Source: CAZDKO01 sp964506075 [NCBI: uncultured bacterium] (GTDB taxonomy: Bacteria; CAZDME01; JAYEMH01). From it: a stretch of 11,091 nucleotides of DNA. The stretch covers positions 1 to 11,091 of the forward strand of contig CAZDKO010000041.1 of assembly GCA_964506075.1 (NCBI GenBank), written 5' to 3'. Position 1 is the first letter of the stretch, and each line of letters starts with the position of its first letter. This document shows positions 1-6,538 of this stretch, one piece after another. A model generated the notes under the pieces. That model was not told the DNA's origin. It was given only the letters and a program-made list of their open reading frames with translations, and made no database searches. Position numbers and translations under genes: made by a program.

Positions 1-125
1 CCATAGATTCTTGTAGAATCTAAGCAGGGGGGACGGGTCCCCCCGTAGATTCTTTCAGAATCTAAACACGGGGGCAGGCAGGACCCGCCACAAAGCATGG
101 CGGGTAAAGGGAGGTGATAAAAAAG
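1..125 (+). repeat. Composite hairpin leader, block A (H1-H1-H3), left part possibly cut
   Basis: This non-coding leader precedes the first small ORF. It holds two copies of hairpin H1: AGATTCT 5-11 with AGAATCT 15-21, and AGATTCT 47-53 with AGAATCT 57-63. The second copy is extended by an outer CCCCCG/CGGGGG stem (40-45 with 69-74). Hairpin H3 follows: ACCCGCCA 83-90, a 7-base loop, TGGCGGGT 98-105. A strong GGGAGG ribosome site comes right after H3 and serves the ORF at 126. H2, seen in the other blocks, is absent here. The same modules recur at 2511, 6186 and 7657, always on this strand and always before a related small ORF. The function is not known; an RNA leader acting on translation or stability is my inference. 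Confidence 0.8.
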
Positions 126-254
126 ATGAAAAGAATTACTACGGTTTGTTTAGAGGAATGGCTCACGTTTTTAGAAGGAGGAATAGAGAAAGGTAAAAAC
201 ATTCAGTTTTTGTATGAACTGAGCAAGGTTAAAAAGAAAGAAAAGATTGAGTGA
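126..254 (+). CDS. Small LEGG-motif peptide, copy 1 (42 aa)
   Basis: This short ORF starts at ATG 126 behind a GGGAGGTG ribosome site about 11 bases upstream. It begins MKRITTVCLEEW, continues LTFLEGG with the Gly pair at residues 18-19, and ends in a Lys-rich tail (KVKKKEKIE). Six other ORFs in the window keep W12, L13, L16, E17, G18 and G19 at identical positions. Copy 3 at 2601 shares nearly all of the first 20 residues, with synonymous changes. There is no signal peptide or membrane segment. The hydrophobic spacing before Gly-Gly (L16 at -4, L13 at -7) resembles double-glycine leaders of exported peptides, so a peptide precursor is possible; a regulatory leader peptide is the alternative. 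It lies 28 bases before the PEP-CTERM gene at 283 and is probably co-transcribed with it. I do not recognise a named family. Confidence 0.8.
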   Translation: MKRITTVCLEEWLTFLEGGIEKGKNIQFLYELSKVKKKEKIE

Positions 255-282
255 GAAGATAATGAGGTAAAGGAGAACGATT

Positions 283-1323
283 ATGGAAATTTATAAGACA
301 CTTAAACGGATAACAGCTCTTCTAATGCTGATTGGTTTAATGTTTGGTTTTACTGGCGTGGCTGAAGCCGTAACCGGCAGTATCATTGATACCTTTATCG
401 ATGAAAGTATGATTGCGTTAAAAGAGAATGTGCTCCTGGAAACAGGGCAGGTAAAAACTCCGACTTATTCCTGGTATGCGACCTTCAGTTATAACAGCAC
501 CAACTATGCCTGGTCCGGTAATACTATTTTTAACAGCTGGAATACAATGATTCCCGGGTATCCGTCGACTAAAAATCCCAGTGGGAATGGAGATGTGCCT
601 GTTAAGGGGCAAGAGTGGTGTAATGATACTTTTATTACCAGCGGTTGGGAAAATGATTTTAACGATTGGTTTCTCCCCAATGCTTATGAGCTGCGCGCCG
701 GAGAACTTTACTACACCGGTCAAGACCCATGGAATCTTCCCGGAACCATAGACACTATCTGGTCTTCGGAAACAGTAAATTATTACAAAGATTATAACCG
801 GGCCTACGTCAGATGGCCGGGTATGGGCAGCAGTATTGATTGTAGAGCGTTAAAAACCGATAACCATTGGACCCGACCCGTCCGGGTTATTACGGTTTTG
901 CAGGGCGATTTAGTTTCAACCAATCTTTTAGCCGGAGAGACGGTTGAAAGTGTAGATTCTTTTGGTTACGACGTATCTTCCATTCCTGCCGGGACCAGTT
1001 TAAAAGTTCAGTTCAGTCAGGATAACACTAATTGGTACAACGCTTCGGGTTTATTAGGCAGCTGGGATAGTTTATCGGTTGGAAGTAACACCATTGATTT
1101 ATCTTTGCTGGACTGGTCCGGAAATAATTTTTATTACCAGATGGAATTTACTTCGGACGCTCTGATTGCCTATGCGCCGGTGTTGGATGAAATCAGCGTT
1201 AATTACAGCAGCGGAGTCATTCCTGAACCGGCTTCGCTTTTACTCTTGGGATTTGGAGTGGTGGGACTGGTTGGGTTTGGAGGTTTATGGAAGCATGATA
1301 AAAAGAAAAATGCGGACTCATAA
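283..1323 (+). CDS. PEP-CTERM exported protein with DUF1566 (Lcl_C)-like domain
   Basis: The protein has 346 aa. Residues 1-29 form a signal peptide ending AEA. A Trp/Asn-rich region at roughly 60-205 looks like DUF1566/Lcl_C: it has W-C-N-D, then DWFLPNAYEL (the family's 'DWRLPt..EL' element), IWSSE, and a closing RPVRVI in place of the usual 'vRcVR'. A second beta-rich domain at about 208-308 contains LKVQFSQDNTNWYNASG and LDEISVNY, a pattern seen in many extracellular beta-sandwich proteins. The PEP box is at 314-316, followed by LLLLGFGVVGLVGFG and a Lys-rich end. That predicts Sec export, then exosortase processing at the outer surface. ATG 283 has AAAGGAG nearby. The gene follows a small LEGG ORF by 28 bases. 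The binding partner is unknown. Confidence 0.88.
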   Translation: MEIYKTLKRITALLMLIGLMFGFTGVAEAVTGSIIDTFIDESMIALKENVLLETGQVKTPTYSWYATFSYNSTNYAWSGNTIFNSWNTMIPGYPSTKNPSGNGDVPVKGQEWCNDTFITSGWENDFNDWFLPNAYELRAGELYYTGQDPWNLPGTIDTIWSSETVNYYKDYNRAYVRWPGMGSSIDCRALKTDNHWTRPVRVITVLQGDLVSTNLLAGETVESVDSFGYDVSSIPAGTSLKVQFSQDNTNWYNASGLLGSWDSLSVGSNTIDLSLLDWSGNNFYYQMEFTSDALIAYAPVLDEISVNYSSGVIPEPASLLLLGFGVVGLVGFGGLWKHDKKKNADS

Positions 1324-1487
1324 TTAATTATATAAATTTTTAAACATACATAAATAGAGTGAAAAAATGTCTTTCTATTCTCTTTAACACGGGAGAATAA
1401 GAATATAAAAAGCCCTGTATATAAATAAACGATAGAGAAAATCGGAATGGTGCGAAACATAAATCTTCTTTGAAAGGGAGGTTATGA
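1324..1487. other. AT-rich spacer before the C39-like unit
   Basis: No gene is visible. The spacer lacks the H1/H2/H3 modules found before other units. One inverted repeat, TATTCTC 1376-1382 with GAGAATA 1393-1399, could form a 7-bp stem, but no T-run follows it, so it is a poor intrinsic terminator candidate. A strong AGGGAGG ribosome site at 1475-1481 serves the ATG at 1488. Confidence 0.5.
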
Positions 1488-1550
1488 ATGAAGAAGACTG
1501 CAGTAATGGTTTTATTCAATTGGTTAAATTTTTTGGAAGGAGGTGAATGG
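1488..1550 (+). CDS. LEGG-motif leader peptide, copy 2, fused in frame to the downstream gene
   Basis: The segment starts at ATG 1488, six bases after AGGGAGG. It encodes 21 residues, MKKTAVMVLFNW then LNFLEGG-EW, with W12, L13, L16, E17, G18 and G19 exactly where the free-standing small ORFs have them. Unlike those copies it has no stop codon. The frame runs straight into Met at 1551, the natural start of the signal peptide of the C39-like protein. The codons for Glu-Gly-Gly (GAAGGAGGT) double as an ideal ribosome site for 1551, seven bases upstream. The product is therefore either a 339-aa fusion or, more likely, two initiation sites in one frame. A competing ATG at 1484 gives an unrelated 20-codon frame and sits too close to the ribosome site. 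Confidence 0.6.
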
Positions 1551-2507
1551 ATGAAAAAAAGAAAATTCGGTTTATTCTTTCTGGTTAGCGCGGTGTTCTT
1601 AGTATGTCTGGGGCAGGGGGTAAGTTATGCTTCTCCTTTGGTTTATTTTGAGCAGGAGCTTTTCCTGTCTAACTCCCCGGATTACGATTGGTGGTATGGT
1701 TGTTCGCCGACTTCTGCCGGGATGATGATGGGCTACTATGATATCAACGGCTACAGTGGATTACGATATGACAATTTAGTCCCGGGAGGAACGGCAGAAC
1801 TAAATACTTTTGGTAGTGGCAGTTTCGCCGTTAACGATATCATTGCCAGTTCGGGGCACATCGCTGATTTTTATAGCGGAGGTTATTTAGCTTCCGGAGA
1901 CGATAATTATACGGGCCGGTCTTTTGATTGTCTGGCTGATTTTATGGGAACGAGTCAGGATTCTCTCGGCAACGTCAACGGTTCAACGACGTTTTTCCAT
2001 TATACAAACGGTGCCCGGCTTTATGTTGCTGACCTCTATTCATACGGAAGCTCGATATATAACCGATCCGGCTTATTCGGCATGTGGGAGTATTTTGATT
2101 ATACCGGTTATGGAAGTAGTGATCCCTCTACGGATTACAATTTTTTCAGCCAGCCAGTAGATACCTTTGGTTTAACCTATGGGTTTACTTTTGCTGATTA
2201 CATAGCTGAAATAGACGCCGGCCGGGTAGTGATGATTTGTACAGAAAACCATTCAATGTTTGGATACGGATATGACGCCCTGACGCAAACAATTTATATC
2301 CATGATACCTGGAGCGCCGGAGAGCACACTATGAACTGGGGTGGAAGTTATGGCGGGAAATCAATGTTACAGGTTGTCTGTTTTATTCCGACTGGAGGAA
2401 CGGTTGAAGAAACAGATGTTGTTCCCGAACCGGCTTCATTTTTGCTTCTTGGTTTTGGAGTGGTGGGGTTGGTTGGGTTTGGGCGGTTGAAGAAGAAAGG
2501 GATGTAA
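1551..2507 (+). CDS. PEP-CTERM exported protein with peptidase C39-like fold
   Basis: From ATG 1551 the product has 318 aa: a signal peptide (about 1-27, ending SYA), a peptidase-like domain, and a PEP box at 292-294 with a GFGVVGLVGFG helix and an RLKKKG end. The domain opens with a Gln at 35 and WWYGCSPTSAGMMMGYYD, where Cys51 is the likely nucleophile. Near its end lie NHSMFGYGYD (His234) and IYIHDTW (Asp252). Cys, His and Asp in that order match the papain-like C39/C39_2 families. Such extracellular domains cut peptides or have lost activity; here the triad looks intact. I chose 1551 rather than the in-frame 1488 because the signal peptide starts there and it has its own AAGGAGGTG site. 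The substrate is unknown; the Gly-Gly small peptides next door are a tempting but unproven candidate. Confidence 0.82.
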   Translation: MKKRKFGLFFLVSAVFLVCLGQGVSYASPLVYFEQELFLSNSPDYDWWYGCSPTSAGMMMGYYDINGYSGLRYDNLVPGGTAELNTFGSGSFAVNDIIASSGHIADFYSGGYLASGDDNYTGRSFDCLADFMGTSQDSLGNVNGSTTFFHYTNGARLYVADLYSYGSSIYNRSGLFGMWEYFDYTGYGSSDPSTDYNFFSQPVDTFGLTYGFTFADYIAEIDAGRVVMICTENHSMFGYGYDALTQTIYIHDTWSAGEHTMNWGGSYGGKSMLQVVCFIPTGGTVEETDVVPEPASFLLLGFGVVGLVGFGRLKKKGM

Positions 2508-2510
2508 GTG

Positions 2511-2600
2511 TTCCCCACAGTTTTGCTTGCGCAAAACTAAACGTGGGGGCAAGCATAACCCGCCACAAAGCACGGCGGGTAAAAGGAGGTGATGAAAAAG
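2511..2600 (+). repeat. Composite hairpin leader, block B (H2-H3)
   Basis: The block begins only a few bases after the stop codon at 2507. H2 pairs GTTTTGC 2520-2526 with GCAAAAC 2531-2537 around a TTGC loop, with an outer CCCCAC/GTGGGG stem (2513-2518 with 2543-2548). H3 pairs ACCCGCC 2558-2564 with GGCGGGT 2574-2580; the top A-T pair of the other copies is an A-C mismatch here. AAAAGGAGGTGAT follows directly. No H1 copy is present. H2 lies where a terminator for the preceding gene would be, but no T-run follows it. Confidence 0.8.
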
Positions 2601-2717
2601 ATGAAAAGGATTACTACGGTTTGTTTAGAGGAATGGCTCATATTTTTAGAAGGTGGTCTTGAAAAAAGCAAAAAGATAAAGATTTTGCTTAATAGAGCTA
2701 AAAATAAAGAGGAATAA
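2601..2717 (+). CDS. Small LEGG-motif peptide, copy 3 (38 aa)
   Basis: The start ATG 2601 lies 11 bases after AAAGGAGG, the same spacing as copy 1. An in-frame ATG at 2592 would add three residues but is only two bases from the ribosome site. The peptide starts MKRITTVCLEEW, continues LIFLEGGLEK, and ends in a Lys/Arg/Asn-rich tail. Gly-Gly is written GGTGGT here, not GGAGGN, so the conserved motif is not just a hidden ribosome site. The ORF lies 49 bases before the PEP-CTERM gene at 2767 and after hairpin H3. Its role is unknown: double-glycine-type peptide precursor or regulatory leader peptide. Confidence 0.8.
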   Translation: MKRITTVCLEEWLIFLEGGLEKSKKIKILLNRAKNKEE

Positions 2718-2766
2718 TCGGGCATTAAAGTTTAAATCAAAAAACATAAAAACTTGGAGGTTTAAA

Positions 2767-3546
2767 ATGAAAAAAGTAATTTTAAGTTTCGCATTGGTTT
2801 TAGCGGGCTTGGTGTTATTCAGTCAAAGTGCCAAAGCCTACATGGTTACAGATAATGTTTACGTTAAAAAATCAGATTCATCGGGTTGGGTAGATGTTGT
2901 TGGTTCCAGCATTTTTGAAGTTTATGGGATTGACTATAGTCAGACGGGAAATGTTTTCACCTATGATATTTACACCAATTTCCCCAGTGCTGGACTTAAA
3001 GTGGGAGAGTGGTATACCAAACCCGGAGACTTTATGCTGGATTTAGACCGTGACGGTACCTATGAATATGCTTTAGCTTTAGTCGGGCATAGCGACACGA
3101 TTCAAAGTGATGGTAATATCTCAGCCGGGCAATTATTCGAAGTTAGCCAAAGATATCTGGCTTCATATTATAAACCCTACGGGACATACATTTACGGTAC
3201 AGAGTGGAGATATGAAACTGTTCCGCCCAGCGCCGGGCAGGCCGCTTATGTAAGAGCTAACGGTACCTCTGTAGGTAGCCCGATAAGTGTAAATTGGTTT
3301 TCCGGTAATGGTGAAGCGGCCTACCGGGTGAATTTTACAGTTGATTTGACTGATATCGCTCCGGAAGGATTCAGCGGCACCCCGGGTATTTATTGGGCGG
3401 CATCAACCTGCGCTAATGAGGTTATTGTCGCTGCAGGAACAGTTCCTCCAGAAATTCCGCCGGTAGTTCCGGAGCCCAGCACCTGGTTAATGCTTGGTGG
3501 CGGATTGGTTGGATTAACGGCTTTTGGGATTAGAAGGAGAATTTAA
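2767..3546 (+). CDS. PEP-CTERM exported protein, paralog of the partial gene at 10771
   Basis: The protein has 259 aa. The signal peptide is about 1-24, ending AKA. The central domain contains SSIFEVYGIDY, DIYTNFPSAG and KPGDFMLDLDRDGTYEYA; the last resembles a short acidic calcium-binding-like loop. The PEP box is at 235-237, followed by WLMLGGGLVGLTAFG and RRR. The product of the truncated gene at 10771 matches it through SVFETYGFEY, IFSNYP and TPGDFMIDVNLDGTY, so this is a small family. I do not know a function. ATG 2767 follows GGAGG by six bases. The next gene, at 3578, starts 31 bases after this stop, so the two likely form an operon headed by small ORF copy 3. Confidence 0.88.
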   Translation: MKKVILSFALVLAGLVLFSQSAKAYMVTDNVYVKKSDSSGWVDVVGSSIFEVYGIDYSQTGNVFTYDIYTNFPSAGLKVGEWYTKPGDFMLDLDRDGTYEYALALVGHSDTIQSDGNISAGQLFEVSQRYLASYYKPYGTYIYGTEWRYETVPPSAGQAAYVRANGTSVGSPISVNWFSGNGEAAYRVNFTVDLTDIAPEGFSGTPGIYWAASTCANEVIVAAGTVPPEIPPVVPEPSTWLMLGGGLVGLTAFGIRRRI

Positions 3547-3577
3547 CTTGAAAGCGAAAATAACGAAAGGAAAGAAA

Positions 3578-4324
3578 ATGAAAAGGATCGGTGTTTTTTT
3601 AAGTGTCATATTTCTAAGCATTCTGATGAATTTTTCAGCATCTGCCGTCCCTACTTTACAACTTTACATTGAAAACGGCCAGTATAATACGGATACGGAA
3701 ACGTGGGTAACTGAAAGCTCCAACTTTATCCTCTGGGTATTGGGTGACGTAAAAAGTTACGGAACTATCTATGATGTGAAAATAGCCGCTGCCTATGATA
3801 GTAACGAAACAGGAAGTATTACTTTTACCCCGACTACAGCTACTTCTGGAATATTGCCGGTGCCGGGTGATTCTTCAATCCCATCTGTGCCTCAGTTTTT
3901 AACCAGCGGTGTGGATAATGCTCCTCTTATGGGTAACGGCGACCCTTTACCTTCTCACGATGTTTATGGCCCGGGAACAAGCTGGGAAAGTTATTTATTG
4001 GGTAATTTCAATCTTAAGGATTCACCTATAGGTGATTTTACTGAGGGTGGATGTCCTGATTCCGGAGAGTATCCCAGCCGGGGACAGATAAACGCTTATA
4101 TGGTTAACGTGACGGGATACACGACGGTCCATTTTGATGCTTTTGACCATATAGTTCTGGGAAGAAATAAAGCTAAGTATAAATTTGCTCCTTTTTCTCA
4201 CGACGGGGAAGCGGATATTGATGAACCCAGCGTAGAACCGGTCCCGGAACCGGGAACATGGTTTATGCTGTGCAGTGGTTTGATTGGATTAGCGGCTTTG
4301 AGATTTAAAAGAGAGCGTAATTAA
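3578..4324 (+). CDS. PEP-CTERM exported protein, choice-of-anchor N-like
   Basis: The start is set at ATG 3578, after AAAGGA, because the signal peptide (MKRIGVFLSVIFL to about residue 23, ending SASA) begins there. An upstream in-frame ATG at 3524 lies inside the previous gene and would bury the signal. The 248-aa product continues VPTLQLYIENGQYNTDTET, a start I associate with 'choice-of-anchor N' proteins, and later has VNVTGYTTVHFDAFDHI. The PEP box is at 223-225, with a hydrophobic helix and an FKRERN end. It is probably a secreted or surface beta-sandwich protein of unknown ligand, co-transcribed with 2767. The family name rests on pattern memory only. Confidence 0.85.
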   Translation: MKRIGVFLSVIFLSILMNFSASAVPTLQLYIENGQYNTDTETWVTESSNFILWVLGDVKSYGTIYDVKIAAAYDSNETGSITFTPTTATSGILPVPGDSSIPSVPQFLTSGVDNAPLMGNGDPLPSHDVYGPGTSWESYLLGNFNLKDSPIGDFTEGGCPDSGEYPSRGQINAYMVNVTGYTTVHFDAFDHIVLGRNKAKYKFAPFSHDGEADIDEPSVEPVPEPGTWFMLCSGLIGLAALRFKRERN

Positions 4325-4565
4325 ATGGAGAAAATAGTGATGATTTTTTTTCTAATCATAAGGAGAGCTAAAAGTGGGGTGACGAAAGTAAGAGCAGATA
4401 GTTTTTCCCAGGGAAAAGTGCTTTTATGTTTATTTACTGCAATTATAACTATTTATATAACAGAAATTAACCTGGGAAGAAACGTGAATTTTAGAAAGGG
4501 ATAGCAAAAATAAAAACTTTTAGCTCATTAAAAAATTTTAAAAAGGAGGAGGTGAAGGCAACTAT
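4325..4565. other. Intergenic region before the beta-propeller gene
   Basis: No convincing gene is visible. A 59-codon frame begins at ATG 4325, touching the previous stop, but it has only a weak GAGAG upstream and no similarity to the small ORF family. A 6-bp inverted repeat (TTTTCC 4403-4408 with GGAAAA 4412-4417) could be a weak terminator. H1/H2/H3 hairpins are absent. A GGAGGAGG site near 4543-4552 leads into ATG 4566, with GAAGG at a better distance. Confidence 0.45.
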
Positions 4566-5510
4566 ATGAAAAAGATAAATAAAATTTGTTTAAAGGATTT
4601 AAACTTAACCGCCACTGGATTATTTGCTCTTGTATTCGCTATGGGTCTATTACTAAGTCCTTCTATCTGGGCAACTACCTTTGGATTAAAGTCATACGCC
4701 CCTTATAGCGGCAGCTCTTCTGCTCCGACCAAGCTTTTCTCTTTTGAAGAGGACGGGTCAGATTTCATGGATATCGGACGGGTGATGCTTGAAGGAAACT
4801 ATATTGATGCGGACGCGTTATCTCTAAGCGAAACCTACGGACTTTTAGCCTTTGCGCTTCAGAAATCAGGCACCGCTGTTACCGGTTCAAAGCTTGTCTC
4901 TATTAATTCTCATACGGCTATGGCTACGGCAATAGGCGCGACGCTGAGTGGACGTGATATCAGGGGAGCGGTTTTTGACCAAATTGATAACCTCTGGGTT
5001 CTGGATGCAGCTATGGATGAGGTCCTTAAAATTAATCCGGCTACCGGGACAGTAGCAGGAACGCCAATAGGATTGAAGCTGGATGGAAACCCCTTCAATC
5101 TTTTAGATAGTTCAGATATCGCTGTGAGGATGGACGGTGCTTTTTATGTTGTCGTGTTAGATAAAACTTACAGCCTGGATGTGAATAGCGGTACGCTGAC
5201 TTTAATTAATAGTGATGCCGGATTAGCTTTTGCCGGAGCGGCATTTTCAAAAGAGGCGACAGAAGAGAGTCTTTTTCTCTACGAAGTAAACGGGACAGAC
5301 GATATTTTTCGCTATGATTTAGATTCGGGTTTTGCCAGAACGATGCTCTACCCGAATATCATCTCCAGTTTCAATGCCGGGCGTGGAGACCTTGCTTCGT
5401 ATACGCCAGCAACGGTACCTGAAATGAATAGTTGGCTTTTGCTTAGCTTCGGCTTAGTGGGGCTTTTAGGCTGGGGAAAATACGGAATAAGGAAAACGGA
5501 GAGGGAATGA
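4566..5510 (+). CDS. Exported beta-propeller-like protein with PEM-type sorting tail
   Basis: The protein has 314 aa. The N-terminus has a long polar stretch (MKKINKICLKDLN) before a hydrophobic core ending SIWA near residue 36. The body shows repeated blade-like units, such as GAVFDQIDNLWVLDAAMDEV then LKINPATGTV, DIAVRMDGAFYVVVLDKTY then SLDVNSGTL, and FRYDLDSG; these suggest an NHL/YVTN-like propeller. The sorting tail reads VPEMNS (PEM at 285-287), then WLLLSFGLVGLLGWG and a basic end. Methionine replaces the usual second proline, as in the proteins at 6539 and 8017. The first 11 residues resemble the start of the small LEGG peptides (MKK-NTICLED), but Trp and LEGG are missing. The next gene's earliest ATG overlaps this stop (ATGA), so the two are probably coupled. 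Confidence 0.85.
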   Translation: MKKINKICLKDLNLTATGLFALVFAMGLLLSPSIWATTFGLKSYAPYSGSSSAPTKLFSFEEDGSDFMDIGRVMLEGNYIDADALSLSETYGLLAFALQKSGTAVTGSKLVSINSHTAMATAIGATLSGRDIRGAVFDQIDNLWVLDAAMDEVLKINPATGTVAGTPIGLKLDGNPFNLLDSSDIAVRMDGAFYVVVLDKTYSLDVNSGTLTLINSDAGLAFAGAAFSKEATEESLFLYEVNGTDDIFRYDLDSGFARTMLYPNIISSFNAGRGDLASYTPATVPEMNSWLLLSFGLVGLLGWGKYGIRKTERE

Positions 5511-5551
5511 ATAGAAATACGGATTTCCGGAACGGAAAGGAAACGTTACTT

Positions 5552-6178
5552 ATGAAGAAGATAGTACTGTTTATATTTTCAATTTTGACTTTTGTGAGTG
5601 CGGTTTCAGCAATCGGTGAGGCGTATATTATTGATACGGGTTATCCAACTGTTCCGAATAATTATCTGGCGATATGGAGGGGACAATGGGTGGCTAATGA
5701 ATTTAACATTACGGGCTCTGGAGTCTACATTACTGATATCGAAGGTTATTTTCGCGTTGATACAGCAACCGCCTCGGTAACTGTTGAATTGACTCGCGAC
5801 GGAGGAAATTTTCCTTCTTCCCAGGTGTTATATTCACAAAGTTTCAACATGACTCATAACTACAATAACCATTGGGATGGAATATACGGTATAAGTGGAT
5901 TAAAACTTTTACCCGGCACTTACTGGATTGTTTTCAAATCCTGGGGGGAGGTTAGCGGTTCCGGAGCGGCTTATTCGGCTATGACTTATAAAGCCCAAAA
6001 TCCGCTTGGTAATGGAGCAATTTCATATAATCAGGGTAGTAGCTGGCAGGATGCAGATAGTCGTGATTTAAGTATTAGAATTTCCGGTGAGCCAATTCCC
6101 GAACCGATTTCACTTTTGCTTTTGGGATTTGGAGTAGTCGGATTAGTCAGCTTTGGACGATTGAAAAAGAAAGGATAG
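5552..6178 (+). CDS. PEP-CTERM exported protein, jelly-roll-like
   Basis: I chose ATG 5552 (208 aa) because the signal peptide MKKIVLFIFSILTFVSAVSA begins there, behind AAAGGA. An in-frame ATG at 5507 overlaps the previous stop as ATGA and would add 15 polar residues; it may permit translational coupling. The body has the order QWVANEFNITGSGVYITDIEG, VTVELTRDGGNFPSSQVLYSQ, then LLPGTYWIVFKSWGEV, and ends DLSIRISG, a layout common in exported PEP-CTERM beta-sandwich proteins. The PEP box is at 183-185, followed by LLLLGFGVVGLVSFG and RLKKKG. This tail closely matches those of the 283 and 1551 products, unlike the PEM tail of its operon partner. No catalytic residues are evident. Confidence 0.85.
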   Translation: MKKIVLFIFSILTFVSAVSAIGEAYIIDTGYPTVPNNYLAIWRGQWVANEFNITGSGVYITDIEGYFRVDTATASVTVELTRDGGNFPSSQVLYSQSFNMTHNYNNHWDGIYGISGLKLLPGTYWIVFKSWGEVSGSGAAYSAMTYKAQNPLGNGAISYNQGSSWQDADSRDLSIRISGEPIPEPISLLLLGFGVVGLVSFGRLKKKG

Positions 6179-6280
6179 AGACGAAATACGGAATACGGAC
6201 GACGGTATCCTCCCGTAGATTCTTTCAGAATCTAAACAGGGGGGACAGGCCCCCATAGATTCTTGCAGAATCTAAACACG

Positions 6281-6358
6281 GGGGCCCCCACAGTTTTGCT
6301 TACGCAAAACTAAATGTGGGAGCGGGCAAACAGGACCCGCCACAAAGCATGGCGGGTA
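6281..6358 (+). repeat. 78-bp perfect direct repeat, copy 1 (partner 7763-7840)
   Basis: Base-by-base comparison gives identity with 7763-7840 over H2, the GGGCAAAC linker and H3. The flanking small ORFs and genes are similar but not identical, so this leader core is the most conserved stretch of the duplicated unit. Confidence 0.85.
6335..6357 (+). promoter_or_regulatory. H3 hairpin next to the small-ORF ribosome site (block C)
   Basis: This is an 8-bp perfect stem with a CAAAGCA loop. It ends a few bases upstream of the GGGAGGTG site of the ORF at 6378. The same element sits at 83-105, 2558-2580 and 7817-7839. Because it abuts the ribosome site and not the promoter side, a role in mRNA stability or translation control is the likeliest reading, by inference. 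Confidence 0.6.
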
Positions 6359-6377
6359 GGAAGGGAGGTGATAGAGG

Positions 6378-6494
6378 ATGAAAAAAACAAACACGATTTG
6401 TCTGGAAGACTGGTTAACTTTTTTGGAAGGAGGTGCTGAGAAAACCAGGAGAATCAAACTGTTATTTACAAAAGAGAGGAACGGGAAAAAATAA
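6378..6494 (+). CDS. Small LEGG-motif peptide, copy 4 (38 aa)
   Basis: The 38-aa ORF starts at ATG 6378 after GGGAGGTGATAGAGG. It reads MKKTNTICLEDW, LTFLEGGAEK, then TRRIKLLFTKERNGKK. The first half is acidic/hydrophobic and likely helical; the half after Gly18-Gly19 is strongly basic. Copies 5 and 7 match the most closely, down to the KERxRKK-type ending. Codons for conserved Leu residues vary between copies (TTA, CTG, CTC), as expected for a selected peptide. The stop is 44 bases before the PEM-type gene at 6539. Possible roles are a double-glycine-type precursor or a leader peptide; no experiment or known family is available to me. Confidence 0.82.
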   Translation: MKKTNTICLEDWLTFLEGGAEKTRRIKLLFTKERNGKK

Positions 6495-6538
6495 AAAATA
6501 TGAATTTAATCAAAACATTCAAAGATGGAGGGAAAATA

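Larger units (their letters stand above)
6186..6377 (+). repeat. Composite hairpin leader, block C (H1-H1-H2-H3)
   Basis: The block opens with a CGGAATACGGACGACG string (6189-6204) that recurs exactly at 7657-7672. Two H1 hairpins follow: AGATTCT 6217-6223 with AGAATCT 6227-6233, and 6257-6263 with 6267-6273. H2 pairs GTTTTGC 6293-6299 with GCAAAAC 6304-6310, with outer CCCACA/TGTGGG stems (6287-6292 with 6315-6320). H3 pairs ACCCGCCA 6335-6342 with TGGCGGGT 6350-6357. A GGGAGGTG ribosome site follows. Positions 6281-6358 are identical to 7763-7840 by my reading. No T-run follows any hairpin, so these are not classic terminators. Confidence 0.85.

Noticed and set aside
2511-2550. H2 after the 1551 gene as a rho-independent terminator
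   Set aside because: No T-run follows the stem, and the same H2 occurs in leaders far from a preceding stop.
3524-3577. Upstream in-frame start for the gene at 3578
   Set aside because: It lies inside the preceding gene with no ribosome site and would place polar residues before the signal peptide.
4325-4504. 59-codon frame directly after the 3578 gene
   Set aside because: Weak ribosome site, no signal peptide, no similarity to the other small ORFs, and unremarkable composition. It is treated as chance.
6281-6305. Sigma-54 -24/-12 promoter around GGCCCCCACAGTTTTGCTT, which would fit PrsR/RpoN control of PEP-CTERM genes
   Set aside because: The GG and GC elements are 13 bases apart instead of the required 10, and the sequence is better explained as the H2 stem.
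6285-6357. GGGCAAAC...CACAAAGC...GGGTA in blocks C and D as a c-di-GMP (GEMM) riboswitch
   Set aside because: The strings fall within or beside a perfect H3 hairpin, the GEMM internal stem between the two cores is missing, and blocks A and B do not keep GCAAAC.
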